Assembly: GCA_963736325.1 (NCBI GenBank)
Contig: CAVTOG010000009.1
Span: 806,001-870,000, forward strand
Length of the DNA: 64,000 bases
Source: Actinoallomurus sp963736325
GTDB taxonomy: Bacteria > Actinomycetota > Actinomycetes > Streptosporangiales > Streptosporangiaceae
Direction: 5' to 3'
In this document: positions 1-8,870 of the stretch, piece by piece
Layout of the letters: each line of letters opens with the position of its first letter
Position numbering within the stretch: position 1 is the stretch's first letter
Translations under genes and position numbers: made by a program
The notes under the pieces: generated by a model
Told to the model about the DNA's origin: nothing
What the model saw: the letters and a program-made list of their open reading frames with translations, nothing else
The model's database searches: none

Positions 1-358
1 CCTCGTACAGGCGGAACACATGCTCGACCTCAATGTCGGTGGGACCGGATGGCCCGAAGTCGCACCGCCCCTGCAGCGCCAGTTCGGCGCCGCCGTCGAG
101 ATCGCGTCGTGACCATCCCAGCGGCCGTACTCCCTGGCAGGCGATCGGCTCCTCCGCGGTGCCGGCCCCGCCGATCGCGTCCACGCCGAGCCGATAGAGG
201 TAGCGCTCGTCGGCGACGGCGACCTGATCGGTGAGGTTGACCAGCCGGCCAGGGTCGAGGAACTCGTCGAATCTCACCCGCAGCAGCCACTCATGGTTAC
301 GGAACTCGAGGTCCCGCTGCCCTTCCGAGGTCGTGCTCTCCGTCACTGACGGTTTCAT
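1..358 (-). CDS. Partial hypothetical protein (N-terminal 119 codons), cut by the window edge
   Basis: The frame is open from an ATG to the window edge with no stop. A GAGGAGAAGAG ribosome site sits directly before the ATG. The visible part has no signal peptide or membrane segment and carries alternating charged and hydrophobic segments that look like a beta-rich soluble protein. I do not recognise the family. It lies 129 nt downstream of the solute-binding protein gene on the same strand, so it is probably the last visible gene of the C45-acyltransferase/binding-protein operon, and a role in handling the imported compound is only inferred. Confidence 0.6.
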   Translation of the reverse strand, partial: MKPSVTESTTSEGQRDLEFRNHEWLLRVRFDEFLDPGRLVNLTDQVAVADERYLYRLGVDAIGGAGTAEEPIACQGVRPLGWSRRDLDGGAELALQGRCDFGPSGPTDIEVEHVFRLYE

Positions 359-487
359 CTCTTCTCCTCACCGTCCCGGCGACGCGGTCGTATGTACGGC
401 GGTCGGCGCTGGACGACCAGCGGCGGGTTCATGACGCCTGGAGAGGGCCTGAACCCGCCGCCGCTCGATCACCTCAGCGCCTGGCGA

Positions 488-2098
488 CTATTTCGTCGCG
501 AACTCCGAGATGTGCCGCAACGGCAGCCCGTATCCCTCTGTCCGTGGAATGACCGGGGCGATCTTGTCGGAGCGGTACGCCACGAACGGGCCGTATGTGA
601 GAAGCGGTATGACGTTCGCGTCCTGCGCGATGCGGCCGCAGGCGTCACGCAACGCCTGCGCGCGTTGTGCCCCCGGCGGGGTGGAGAGACTGGTGTCGAT
701 CAGCTTGTTGAGCTGGGCGTCGGGTTTCAGGAACGACTTGTTGAACACGGAGATCTCCGGGTTCCACCAGGGCAGCACCATCGCCGGATCCGCGTAGCCG
801 GCATACCCCGAGACGATCAGGTCGAAGTCCGCTCGAGATCCGCTGTACGCGCGCTTCACCAGCTCGCCCATGTCGAGCTGGACGACCCGCGCCTTGAGCC
901 CGATGGCCTGCAGACTCTGCTGGAGGACCTGTGCGATCTCCGTCGACATCCCGACGGACTTCAGGGGCACGATGTCCACGGTCTTGCCGGTGGCTCCGGC
1001 GGCCTTGACGAGCGCCCCGGCCCGCGCGAGATCCGGTGTGGCGAACGGCATCGCGGCCGGGTCGCATACTCCCTCGAACGACGCGGCGACGGCGGCCGTC
1101 GGACGGCCGGTACCGCTGAGTGCGGCAGCCCTGATCTTGTTGCGATCGATCGCCAGGGACAGCGCCTGCCGCAACCGATCATCACGGAAGACCGATGACA
1201 CGGCGTTGACGTCCAGCCGGTAGTAGTCGGTGGAGGACACCCCCACCGTCTTGACGTTCGCCTGGCCGCGCAACAACCGCGCGGAGTCCGGCGTCTGGAA
1301 TGTGGTGACGTCGATGCTGCCATCCCGCAGGGCCGCCATGCGGGCCGAGTCGTCCGGAATGATCCGAGCGATCAGTTTCTCGACCTTCGGCACACCCGGC
1401 CGCCAGTAGTAGGGATTGCGATCGAAGGTCCATGATTCGTCCTGCAAGTGGGCGGCGACCTTGAACGGGCCGGTACCGAGCAGCGTTTTCTTCGGGTCGA
1501 AGGTGCCGGCCTTCATCTCCTGGATCGGCAGGATCTTCGCCGGGCTTCCCGCGAGAGCCACGAGGAACGAGGCCCTCGGCTTCCGCAGGGTGACCGTGAC
1601 CCGCGAGTCCCCGTCGGCCTTCACGTCCTTGATACCGAGCTGGCCTGCCCAGAGTGACGCGACCTTCTTATCCATGATCCGTTCGAGGCTTCCGATCACG
1701 TCGTCGGCCGTCAGCGCGCGACCATTGGAGAACTTCGCGTTCTTGCGCAGGTTGAACAGGTACGTCGTGGGAGATGTCTGCTGCCAGGACTCGGCGAGTT
1801 CCGGTACCGGTTTCAGCTGTTCGTCGATACCGATCAGCCCCTCGTACACGAGGTGGTACACGTCCCATGCCCTGGCGCTGCCGGAAACGGCCGGATCCAG
1901 CTGATCGATCTCGTTCGTCTTGCCCCACACCAGCTGACCGCCGGTTTTCGGGCTTCCACCCTTACGGGTCGACCCGCCACAGGCGGCGGCCATCGTGACC
2001 GCCACGAAAAGGGCCACCAGGAGAGCGACGGCACGCAGCAGCCCGTGTCCGGCTCTTCTCCGTCTGAACAGTTCCGCTCTCATCGGTTCTTGCGACAT
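488..2098 (-). CDS. Peptide-type ABC transporter solute-binding lipoprotein (SBP family 5), copy 1
   Basis: 536-residue family 5 (DppA/OppA-like) binding protein. The N-terminus has an Arg-rich n-region, a hydrophobic stretch and a lipobox ending AAAC at Cys40, so it should be lipid-anchored outside the membrane. The typical N-lobe features follow (NEIDQLDPAVS, YEGLIGID, LAESWQ, FSNGRALTADDV). The start is supported by GGGAG six bases before the ATG. It lies 56 nt after the C45 acyltransferase gene on the same strand. The single translocator in the cluster is encoded divergently, so this protein probably delivers peptides or related amides to it. The exact ligand cannot be read from sequence. 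Confidence 0.9.
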   Translation of the reverse strand: MSQEPMRAELFRRRRAGHGLLRAVALLVALFVAVTMAAACGGSTRKGGSPKTGGQLVWGKTNEIDQLDPAVSGSARAWDVYHLVYEGLIGIDEQLKPVPELAESWQQTSPTTYLFNLRKNAKFSNGRALTADDVIGSLERIMDKKVASLWAGQLGIKDVKADGDSRVTVTLRKPRASFLVALAGSPAKILPIQEMKAGTFDPKKTLLGTGPFKVAAHLQDESWTFDRNPYYWRPGVPKVEKLIARIIPDDSARMAALRDGSIDVTTFQTPDSARLLRGQANVKTVGVSSTDYYRLDVNAVSSVFRDDRLRQALSLAIDRNKIRAAALSGTGRPTAAVAASFEGVCDPAAMPFATPDLARAGALVKAAGATGKTVDIVPLKSVGMSTEIAQVLQQSLQAIGLKARVVQLDMGELVKRAYSGSRADFDLIVSGYAGYADPAMVLPWWNPEISVFNKSFLKPDAQLNKLIDTSLSTPPGAQRAQALRDACGRIAQDANVIPLLTYGPFVAYRSDKIAPVIPRTEGYGLPLRHISEFATK

Positions 2099-2154
2099 CG
2101 TCTACTCCCATCGCGGGTCGCCGGCACGCACTGTCACCGGCGATACTTCTGTGG

Positions 2155-3348
2155 TTACGGAAGTGACCGACCTGGGCACCCGTGTGTAACGACCGTGCTG
2201 TCACCGGCGTGTGAACCGGAGCCGGCGGCCGGGGTGTCATCGATCCAGGGGACCGGCCGCCAGCTCGTCGTGTCCGGGCTGCCCAGGGCGACGCGGACGG
2301 CCGGTGGCGAGGCCATCGTGAATTCAGCGCTGCAGAACGTCGCCGAGGGGCGAGGCGAGTCCGGCGGTATGCACACGCCGCGGGCGGTGGAGCTGAGAAC
2401 TCCCTCGACGCGCCCGGACGCGCGAATCTCCTCCAGCCCTGCCGCGAGGGCGTGCAGCCGTACGTACGTCGTGGTGTCGGCGGGCAGATCGGCGGGGGAG
2501 AACCCCGGGGTGGACCAGATCGGATGGTTGGTGTGCACGAGCGAGCTCTCGGCCGGGCCCGGCACGCAGCCATCCGCCGAGCACTCGTAGCCGCGCAAGC
2601 CTCGCGGATCGGCGATGGCGTAGTGCTGTCCGGACGCGTGCGGGACGGACATCAGATAGCGCTCGGCGGACGCCGTGTCCCTGCGCTGGAGCAGTTCTCG
2701 TACGATGAACGCCACCGGCATACCCGACGTGCGGGTCGCCAGCATGCTCAGCGTGTTCACGCAGCAGGCGAGTCCGGCGGCGTTGACGCCGAGAAGGCCG
2801 ATCATTCCCGCGCTGGTGAGCAGGATCTGTTCCGGGTGGCCGTCGCCGGCGGAGATCCGCAGTAGGGCTTGTGACCCCTGCATCCATTCGGGCAGGTCCA
2901 TGTTCTGGCCCAGCACGATGTTTCCGCCCGGTTCGGCGACGGTGCCGACCACGCTGCATCCGGTGTCGGCGCTGCGGACGAAACGCCACTCCTCGTCCAT
3001 CAGGTTGTAGGCCAGCACGTCGTCGCGGGGCTGGTTGCTGGCCGCCGCGATGGCCTCGACCTCGGCGTGAAGATCCGGGCTCAGCTCGGCCACCGTACGC
3101 GCGAAGCCGGTCGAGCCGAGGAAGGCGGTGACATAACGGCGTGGGTCGCCGTCACCGCGTTCGGCCATGCGCTGCCGCCAGCGTTCGAGGGTGTCGGCGA
3201 TGAGGCTCCTGAGTTCCTCACCGTGAACGGCGCCACGGGCGGCTCCGTCACCGGAGAGCTCGACCGCTCTCCCGCCGAATGGATCCGTGCCGCGGGTCTC
3301 CACGGACGCCGGTGTCCGTGCAGCGACGGATTCGAAGTGGTTGCTCAT
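2155..3348 (-). CDS. C45-family Ntn-type acyltransferase/amidase (isopenicillin N acyltransferase-like)
   Basis: 397 residues. The motif ADTGCSVVG places a candidate N-terminal nucleophile Cys at residue 131, which would be exposed by self-cleavage between Gly130 and Cys131 as in the C45 (acyl-CoA:6-aminopenicillanate acyltransferase) family. Further family features are GQNMDLPEW, GLLGVNAAGLACCVNTL and LVHTNHP. The family hydrolyses or transfers acyl groups on peptides, N-acyl amino acids or beta-lactam nuclei; the substrate here is unknown. The frame is open further upstream, but the predicted promoter (-10 at 3386-3391) would start transcription near 3380. That rules out the upstream ATG at 3399 and supports the ATG used here. 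Confidence 0.85.
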   Translation of the reverse strand: MSNHFESVAARTPASVETRGTDPFGGRAVELSGDGAARGAVHGEELRSLIADTLERWRQRMAERGDGDPRRYVTAFLGSTGFARTVAELSPDLHAEVEAIAAASNQPRDDVLAYNLMDEEWRFVRSADTGCSVVGTVAEPGGNIVLGQNMDLPEWMQGSQALLRISAGDGHPEQILLTSAGMIGLLGVNAAGLACCVNTLSMLATRTSGMPVAFIVRELLQRRDTASAERYLMSVPHASGQHYAIADPRGLRGYECSADGCVPGPAESSLVHTNHPIWSTPGFSPADLPADTTTYVRLHALAAGLEEIRASGRVEGVLSSTARGVCIPPDSPRPSATFCSAEFTMASPPAVRVALGSPDTTSWRPVPWIDDTPAAGSGSHAGDSTVVTHGCPGRSLP

Positions 3349-3385
3349 GGCAGCGGCATGTCCCTTGGTAGTCGCAGGTGGAGCG

Positions 3386-3434
3386 AATGTAAGTGGCATC
3401 TTGCTGAGACACAAGAGTGATCTTGTTCTGTCAC
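3386..3434 (-). promoter_or_regulatory. Predicted MocR-type operator and promoter (site E) for the C45/SBP1 operon
   Basis: On the minus strand: GTGAC-AGAAC (3434-3425), 9 bp (3424-3416), then CTTGTGT containing a -35 box TTGTGT (3414-3409), a 17-bp spacer, and a -10 box TACATT (3391-3386). Start of transcription would be about 31 nt before the C45 start codon. The layout matches sites A, C, D and F base for base in its spacings. The left half of the palindrome is poorly kept (GTGAC instead of GTTCT). Confidence 0.6.
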
Positions 3435-3525
3435 ATGATTTCCCTGGAGCGATCCGCGGGCGAGATGCTCGCCGGATCGGCCGTCGGTGGCGACCTTGTG
3501 TCGGCCGGTTCGCTGCGCCAACTTT

Positions 3526-3574
3526 GTAACAGAGCAAGATTGCCCTTGTGTGATCAATGTTGGAGCCGTACCGT
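3526..3574 (+). promoter_or_regulatory. Predicted MocR-type operator and promoter (site F) for the ABC translocator operon
   Basis: GTAAC-AGAGC (3526-3535), 9 bp, CTTGTGT with a -35 box TTGTGT (3546-3551), a 17-bp spacer and a -10 box TACCGT (3569-3574). The same spacings occur at sites A, C, D and E. It is the weakest palindrome of the set (AGAGC rather than AGAAC). The predicted transcript would have a leader of about 175 nt before the first permease gene. Apart from sites E and F, I see no gene in the 3349-3756 interval. Confidence 0.5.
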
Positions 3575-3756
3575 TCCACCACCACTTGTGAGGCGTACCG
3601 GAGCCTCGCCCCGCAGCCGGACAGGCGCGAAGCCGCCGGCCGGCCCCCAGATCCGGTTCCATGACGGGAGTTGCCGAATGTTGCCGATTGCGTACCGGGC
3701 GGACGTGGCCCCAATGACCGCCGAGCCGACGGCGCCCGGCCGAGTCGGGTGAGGTG

Positions 3757-4725
3757 ATGGTCTCCCGTGCCGGCCTGAGGTATTTCGGAGGTCGTCTGGT
3801 GGCCGGCATCGCCACGTTGTGGGTGGTGACGGTGCTGGTGTTCACCGCGGTGCATCTCGTCCCGGGCAGCTACGCCGACATCGTGCTAGGGCCGTTCTCC
3901 TCGCCGCAGGCGCGGGCCGCTCTGACGGCCCAGTTCGGTCTGGACCGCCCGTTGCCGGTTCAGTACTTCGAGTGGTTGCGGCACGTGCTGGTCGGTGACA
4001 TGGGTGCGTCGCTGGGCACCGGCGATCCGATCACGCAGCAGCTGGCGCGCAGGTGGCCGGTGACGGCGGAGCTGGCACTCATCGCGCTTACGGTGACGCT
4101 GGTGGCGGGACTGCCGCTGGCGCTGGTCGCCGGCCTGGCCCGGCGGCGGCTGGGGCGTGGACTGAGCCGGCTGGTGGGCTCGTCGGCGATGAGCATTCCG
4201 GATTTCGTGCTCGGAAGCCTCTTCGTGTTCCTCTTCTCCAGGTACGCGCTGGGCCTTCCAGTGGGCGGTTACGTGCCGTTCGCGGACGATCCGGTGGGCA
4301 ATCTGCGGTCGATGGCGTTGCCGGGGTTGACGTTGAGCGTCTTCGGGATCGCGCTGGTGGTGCGGACCGGCCGGGACGCGGTCGCGGGTGTGTTCAGCTC
4401 TCCGCACGTGACGGCGGCGGTGGCCCGCGGGGAGAGCCTGCCACACGTCATCCGGCATCACGTGCTGCGGAACGCCTCGATCCCGGTCCTGACCGTGCTG
4501 GCCACGTACGTGGGCTACCTGATGGGTGGCGCCGTGATCGTGGAGAACCTGTTCTCGCTGCCCGGTCTGGGCCAGGCGGTGCTCAATGCGATCAACGGCC
4601 GTGATTACGCGGTGGTGCAGAGCATGGTGCTGGTCGCCGCTGCGGCGTTCATCGCGATCAACCTGTTCGCCGACTTCGCCTACGGCCTGGTCGACCCGCG
4701 GATCCGCGCTGCTCGCCGGGGCTGA
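3757..4725 (+). CDS. Dipeptide/oligopeptide ABC transporter permease (DppB-like)
   Basis: 322-residue inner-membrane permease of the DppB/OppB family: an N-terminal membrane segment followed by HLVPGSYAD, then the binding-protein-dependent transport core with five further hydrophobic segments. The EAA-like cytoplasmic loop is ARGESLPHVIRHHVLRNA near residues 220-240. A GTG three bases earlier is also possible; the ATG was preferred because GGGTGAG is better spaced to it. It is the first of four genes running permease-permease-ATPase-ATPase, a complete translocator without its own adjacent binding protein on this strand. Confidence 0.92.
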   Translation: MVSRAGLRYFGGRLVAGIATLWVVTVLVFTAVHLVPGSYADIVLGPFSSPQARAALTAQFGLDRPLPVQYFEWLRHVLVGDMGASLGTGDPITQQLARRWPVTAELALIALTVTLVAGLPLALVAGLARRRLGRGLSRLVGSSAMSIPDFVLGSLFVFLFSRYALGLPVGGYVPFADDPVGNLRSMALPGLTLSVFGIALVVRTGRDAVAGVFSSPHVTAAVARGESLPHVIRHHVLRNASIPVLTVLATYVGYLMGGAVIVENLFSLPGLGQAVLNAINGRDYAVVQSMVLVAAAAFIAINLFADFAYGLVDPRIRAARRG

Positions 4726-4757
4726 CCGGCGTTCGCTCTTCGAAGGGTAGGTGGCGC

Positions 4758-5630
4758 GTGAGCGTCTTTACATCACGTCTTCCAGGCGTATCGGTGCGGG
4801 CACGGTTGCCGTTCCGGGGCGACCTGTTGTCCCGGGCCGGGTTGTCCGTGCTGGTGTTGTTCGTGCTGGTGTCGGTGTTCGGGTCGTGGTTGCCGTTGGG
4901 CGATCCTGAGGCGGTGAACGCCGGGCCACGGCTGGCCGCGCCGTCCGGACATTGGTGGGCGGGGACGGACAGCCTGGGGCGCTCGGTGCTGCCACGCCTG
5001 GCCGAGGGGGTACGGACGACGTTCCTGCTCGCCGGTGCGGCCGTGGTGGTGACCGCTGTGCTGAGCGTCGCCGTGGGGATGGCGGCGGCTTACTACGGCG
5101 GCATCGTGGGAGAGACGATCACCCGGGGCGCGGACGTGTTGTTCGCCTTCCCGGCCCTGCTCCTGGCGATCCTGATGGTCGCGATCACCGGCCCGGGAGC
5201 CACGGGCGCTGTGATCAGCATCGTGCTGATCTGCAGCCCGCTGATGGTGCGTGTCGTACGGGCCGCGTCGCTGACGGTCGTCGGCCGGGACTTCGTGGTG
5301 GCGGCGAGGGTCGGCGGCGCGAGCGTGGTGCGCATCCTGCTGGTGCATGTGCTGCCGAACGTCGCGGGCACCGCGGTGGTGCAGGCGACGTACGCGCTGT
5401 CGGTCGGGATGTTGATCGAGAGCGGGCTGAGCTTCCTCGGCCTGGGGTTGCAGCCGCCGAAGGCGTCGCTGGGTTCGCTGGTGCACGAGGGCGCGGTGTA
5501 TCTGCCGATCGCGCCATGGCTGGTGCTGATTCCCGGTGTGTTGCTCGCGCTGGCGATCATGGCGGTCAACCTCGTCGGAGACGGTCTGCGTGACGCTTTC
5601 GACGTGCGCGGCGTGGAGGTGCGGCGATGA
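4758..5630 (+). CDS. Dipeptide/oligopeptide ABC transporter permease (DppC-like)
   Basis: 290 residues. A short cytoplasmic N-terminus and first membrane segment are followed by the DppC signature region (HWWAGTDSLGRSVLPRL) and the BPD_transp core. The EAA-type loop is AARVGGASVVRILLVHVLPN, and the C-terminus carries SGLSFLGLGLQPPKASLG, typical of OppC/DppC/NikC. It pairs with the upstream DppB-like protein to form the pore. It begins 32 nt after that gene with a GTG, and its stop overlaps the start of the first ATPase gene (ATGA), so the two are translationally coupled. Confidence 0.93.
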   Translation: MSVFTSRLPGVSVRARLPFRGDLLSRAGLSVLVLFVLVSVFGSWLPLGDPEAVNAGPRLAAPSGHWWAGTDSLGRSVLPRLAEGVRTTFLLAGAAVVVTAVLSVAVGMAAAYYGGIVGETITRGADVLFAFPALLLAILMVAITGPGATGAVISIVLICSPLMVRVVRAASLTVVGRDFVVAARVGGASVVRILLVHVLPNVAGTAVVQATYALSVGMLIESGLSFLGLGLQPPKASLGSLVHEGAVYLPIAPWLVLIPGVLLALAIMAVNLVGDGLRDAFDVRGVEVRR

Positions 5631-6607
5631 GCGCGCCGGTACTGCGGGCCAGCGGCCTGGCGATTGAGTACACGACCCGCCGTGGGCCGGTGCGGTCACT
5701 GGACGGCGCGTCTTTGACCGTGGCGCCGGGAGAGATCGTCGCCCTGGTCGGGGAGTCCGGCTCCGGCAAGACCACCCTCGGCATGGCGACCGGCCGGCTG
5801 CTGGCCTCGAACGCGGTGCACGTCGGTGGCGAACTGGAGGTGGACGGGCGGCCGGTGTTCGGTCCGGAGCAGCCGGACCCCGAACGGATACGGGCGCTGC
5901 GGCGGGAGGTGCTCGGATTCGTGTTCCAGAACCCGGTCGCCGCGCTGGACCCGACGATGCGGATCCGCCGGCAACTGGAACTGGTCGCCGATGAGGGCTC
6001 GGTCGAGGACGCGCTGGAGGAGGTCGGGCTGCCGGACGTGCCGCGTGTGCTGCGGTCCTATCCACACGAGCTGTCCGGCGGAATGGCCCAGCGCGTGGGG
6101 ATCGCGACGGCGCTGCGGCGCCGGCCGCGGCTGCTCGTCGCCGACGAGCCGACCGCGGCCGTGGACGCGACACTTCGCGCCCGGATCCTGAATCTCCTGG
6201 TGACGCAGTGCCACGAGCGCGGCTGTGCCCTGTTGCTGTTGACCCACGACCTGCGCGCGGTGGCCGAGCACAGCGAGCGGATCGCGGTGATGTACGGCGG
6301 CCGCGTGGTCGAGTACGGCCCCACCGCCCAGGTGCTCGACGACCCGATGCACCCGTACACCCGCGCACTCATCTCCGCGCTGCCCGGCGAGGAGAAACCC
6401 CGTCAGCGGCTCACCGCGATCGGTGGCCTGCCGCCGGTGCTGCACGCGGCCTCTCCCGGCTGCGCGTTCGCGCCCCGATGCGGCGACGCCCTGCCGCAGT
6501 GCCGCGAGACCCGCCCGGCCCACACCACCGTCGACGACCGTCAGCTGGCCTGCCACCTGCATACGACCGACGGGAATCGACTCGAGCCCGGGAAGGCCGC
6601 CACATGA
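5627..6607 (+). CDS. Peptide ABC transporter ATP-binding protein (DppD/OppD-like)
   Basis: 326 residues. Walker A GESGSGKTT at 42-50, Q-loop FQNPVAALDP, signature LSGGMAQR, Walker B LLVADEPTAAVD and the switch His in LTHDL are all present, so it should be an active ATPase. The C-terminal oligopeptide-transporter domain with spaced cysteines (GCAFAPRC, then two more Cys) is of the type that binds an iron-sulfur cluster in some DppD proteins. The start overlaps the stop of the permease gene (ATGA) and its own stop overlaps the next start, so stoichiometric synthesis with the partner ATPase is likely. Confidence 0.93.
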   Translation: MSAPVLRASGLAIEYTTRRGPVRSLDGASLTVAPGEIVALVGESGSGKTTLGMATGRLLASNAVHVGGELEVDGRPVFGPEQPDPERIRALRREVLGFVFQNPVAALDPTMRIRRQLELVADEGSVEDALEEVGLPDVPRVLRSYPHELSGGMAQRVGIATALRRRPRLLVADEPTAAVDATLRARILNLLVTQCHERGCALLLLTHDLRAVAEHSERIAVMYGGRVVEYGPTAQVLDDPMHPYTRALISALPGEEKPRQRLTAIGGLPPVLHAASPGCAFAPRCGDALPQCRETRPAHTTVDDRQLACHLHTTDGNRLEPGKAAT

Positions 6608-7395
6608 GTACAGAGATCCCCGTCGCGTCGGTGCGTGACGTCGTCGTCACCTACCGGATCGGCCGCGGTGCCGAACCTCTGCATGCCCTGAAGGGGGTCT
6701 CGCTCGACATCCAGGCCGGGCAGACCGTCGGGGTGGTGGGCGAGTCCGGCTCCGGCAAGACCACCCTCGGCCGCGTACTGCTCGGTCTGGTCGAGCCGAC
6801 CAGCGGACAGGTCGAGTTCCACGGCAAACCACTCACCGGCCGCCGCCACAACAGGCGGTACAGGGGCCGGATGCAGGTCGTCCTGCAAAATCCCGACTGG
6901 TCGCTCAACCCGACCCTGCACGTGTGGCGGTCGATCACCGAGCCCCTCCTCATCACCCGCGCTGCCGGCCGCCGCGACCGGCGCGCCACGGCCGAGGAGA
7001 TGCTCACCCTGGTCGGCCTGGACGCCGGCCTCGCCGACCGCCACCCCCATGAGCTGTCCGGCGGCCAGCGCCAACGCGTCGCGATCGCCCGCGCCATGAT
7101 CACCGAACCCGACCTCATCGTCTTCGACGAAGCCGTCACCGCCCTCGACGTCTCCGTCCAGACGCAGGTCCTCAACCTCATCCGTGACCTACAGGCCGAA
7201 CGCGGCTTCGGCGCGTTGTTCATCTCCCACGACATCGCCGCCGTCCGCTACGTCTGCGACCACATCGTCGTCGCCTACCAGGGCGAACTCGTCGAATCCG
7301 GACCCGTCGAACACTTCTACCAGCGACCCGAGCACCCCTACACCCAGCAACTCCTCGCCCACACCACAGGCGGGAACGGGACGATTTCGGCGTAA
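6604..7395 (+). CDS. Peptide ABC transporter ATP-binding protein (DppF/OppF-like)
   Basis: 263 residues with Walker A GESGSGKTTLG, Q-loop LQNPDWSLNP, signature LSGGQRQR, Walker B LIVFDEAVTALDVSVQ and switch His in FISHDI. The ATG at the TGA of the previous ATPase (ATGA) was chosen; the frame is open upstream, but that part only repeats the neighbour in another frame. The usual Oligo_HPY tail is nearly absent, so the protein is shorter than a typical OppF. It ends the translocator operon; the next gene, dadA-like, is convergent 74 bp away. Confidence 0.93.
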   Translation: MSTEIPVASVRDVVVTYRIGRGAEPLHALKGVSLDIQAGQTVGVVGESGSGKTTLGRVLLGLVEPTSGQVEFHGKPLTGRRHNRRYRGRMQVVLQNPDWSLNPTLHVWRSITEPLLITRAAGRRDRRATAEEMLTLVGLDAGLADRHPHELSGGQRQRVAIARAMITEPDLIVFDEAVTALDVSVQTQVLNLIRDLQAERGFGALFISHDIAAVRYVCDHIVVAYQGELVESGPVEHFYQRPEHPYTQQLLAHTTGGNGTISA

Positions 7396-7469
7396 CGCCT
7401 GGTCAAGGCCGGGCGGCCAATGGGGCGGGGCACGTCATCCTTGCCTTGTGTCTGATGATGGTGACGGCC

Positions 7470-8729
7470 TCATGCGGCTGGTCGACTCCGGCCGAACCGG
7501 TGGAGCCGGAAAGGCTCGAGTACGGCTTCGGTGGCGCGGCCGGCGATCTCCGAAGCGACCAGTCGCCCTGTGATGGGCCCGAGTGTCACGCCAAGGGTCC
7601 CGTGGCCGGTCGCTACATAGAGCCCGCTCCGGCCAGGCACGCCGCCGATGAAAGGGAGATCGTCCGGGGCCACGGACCGGTGCCCGACCCACTGGCTCTC
7701 GACGCGCGTTGGCCGCCAGTCATGCAGATAGCTGAGCCCGCGATCGACGATCGCGCTGAGTCTGCGCTGGTCGAGGCCGGTCCCACGGGAACCGAGATCG
7801 AAGGCGCCCGAGATCCGAACGACGGCGTCGAAGGGCGAGCACGCCACCATCCCCTCACTGAACTTGAGAGGATGTGCCGGGGCGATGCCGTCGCCATACG
7901 CGGTCAGGCTCATTCCGCGCGCCACCTCAAGCGGAAGATTGACACCTACTTCCTTGAGCAGGCGGCGGGTACCGTACCCGGCGGCGATGAGCACACTGTC
8001 GGCGGTGTGATGAGCGCCATCGTTGGTCTCGACGACCCAGCGGTCGCCTCGACGGAGAACCCTGTCCGCCGTACTGCATTCCTTGACCAGCGCGCCACCG
8101 GTTCGAAGCGCGTCGACAAGACCTCGCGTAACCGTCTCCGGCCGCACATGCCCGTCATCGACGATGTGGACGACTCCGTACACATCCCGCCGGATGGCGG
8201 GATCGAACGCGGCGATCTCGCGACCCCGATAGTTGTGAACCTCGCTCTTGAATCCTGCGGCGGTCCTTGCTTCGGCCAGCCGGCGAAAGGACTGATAGTT
8301 CTTCTCGGTTTTCGCCACGATGGCCAGACCGGCCCGGTATTGCTCGAATGAGACGCCGCGATCGGCGAGTTCGTCAAATGCGCCCGGCGCGCGTTCGGCC
8401 AGCGCGCCAAGGGCGGCTGCTCCGCGTTGGTGGGCGGCGGGCCTGCTTGCGCGAAGGAAGCGCGCGATCCAGCGGAGGAACTCGATGTCGAGATGAGGGC
8501 GAATCCGTGCGGGCCCGTTCGTCCTCAACATGCCGCGAAGGGCGTCACTGACCGCTCCCGGCGCCGCCCTCGGCGTCGACAGAAACGAGGTGACCCAGCC
8601 TGCGTTTCCCGCGGATGCGCCATCTCCCGCCAGCCCCGCATCAATCACGGTGACATCGACGTCCCTGACCGCGAGCTCGTATGCGCAGCTCAGGCCGACC
8701 ACGCCGCCGCCGATGACGACCGTCTTCAC
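7470..8729 (-). CDS. FAD-dependent D-amino-acid dehydrogenase/oxidase (DadA-like)
   Basis: 419 residues of the DAO superfamily. The dinucleotide-binding fold is at the very N-terminus (VVIGGGVVGLSCAYEL). The FAD-contact segment GASAGNAGWVTSF resembles DadA proteins, and the C-terminus has VGHRSVAPDDLPFIGG and ATGHGTLGVTLGP, which close the FAD site. The GTG start is set by GGGAGG seven bases upstream; a longer frame upstream lacks a ribosome site and would read through the predicted promoter. Such enzymes deaminate D-amino acids or other secondary or primary amines. Next to peptidases and a peptide importer, D-amino acids released from peptides are a plausible substrate (inference). Confidence 0.85.
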   Translation of the reverse strand: MKTVVIGGGVVGLSCAYELAVRDVDVTVIDAGLAGDGASAGNAGWVTSFLSTPRAAPGAVSDALRGMLRTNGPARIRPHLDIEFLRWIARFLRASRPAAHQRGAAALGALAERAPGAFDELADRGVSFEQYRAGLAIVAKTEKNYQSFRRLAEARTAAGFKSEVHNYRGREIAAFDPAIRRDVYGVVHIVDDGHVRPETVTRGLVDALRTGGALVKECSTADRVLRRGDRWVVETNDGAHHTADSVLIAAGYGTRRLLKEVGVNLPLEVARGMSLTAYGDGIAPAHPLKFSEGMVACSPFDAVVRISGAFDLGSRGTGLDQRRLSAIVDRGLSYLHDWRPTRVESQWVGHRSVAPDDLPFIGGVPGRSGLYVATGHGTLGVTLGPITGRLVASEIAGRATEAVLEPFRLHRFGRSRPAA

Positions 8730-8770
8730 GCCGCTGCCTCCCCAACTTGTCACCCACCTGGGCCCTGGAA

Positions 8771-8800
8771 ACGATATATGTGATCTCATATCATGGTCAA
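8771..8800 (-). promoter_or_regulatory. Predicted promoter with GntR/FCD operator upstream of dadA-like gene
   Basis: On the minus strand a -35 box TTGACC (8800-8795) and a -10 box TATCGT (8776-8771) are 18 bp apart. The palindrome-like GATATATGTGATCTCATATC (plus strand, 8773-8792) fills the spacer, which suggests repression. A matching copy sits in front of the GntR/FCD gene. Confidence 0.6.
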
Positions 8801-8870
8801 GAGTGCATGAGCCGCATGTCGCAGGGCGCTGGCCTCGCATCCTGGCAGGGGTGCTCAGCGCGGTCGTGGT

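Noticed and set aside
3399..3416. TCTTG...CAAGA inverted repeat upstream of the C45 gene as an independent operator
   Set aside because: Only the outer five bases pair; the TTGTGT is better explained as the -35 of the shared promoter architecture.
3349..3855. N-terminal extension of the C45 gene
   Set aside because: The predicted promoter lies inside it and the extension lacks any domain; the ATG at 3348 fits the transcript.
4773..6368. Open frame of 531 codons on the minus strand opposite the permease and ATPase genes
   Set aside because: Arg/Pro/Ala-rich translation without ribosome site; the plus strand encodes well-conserved transporter genes.
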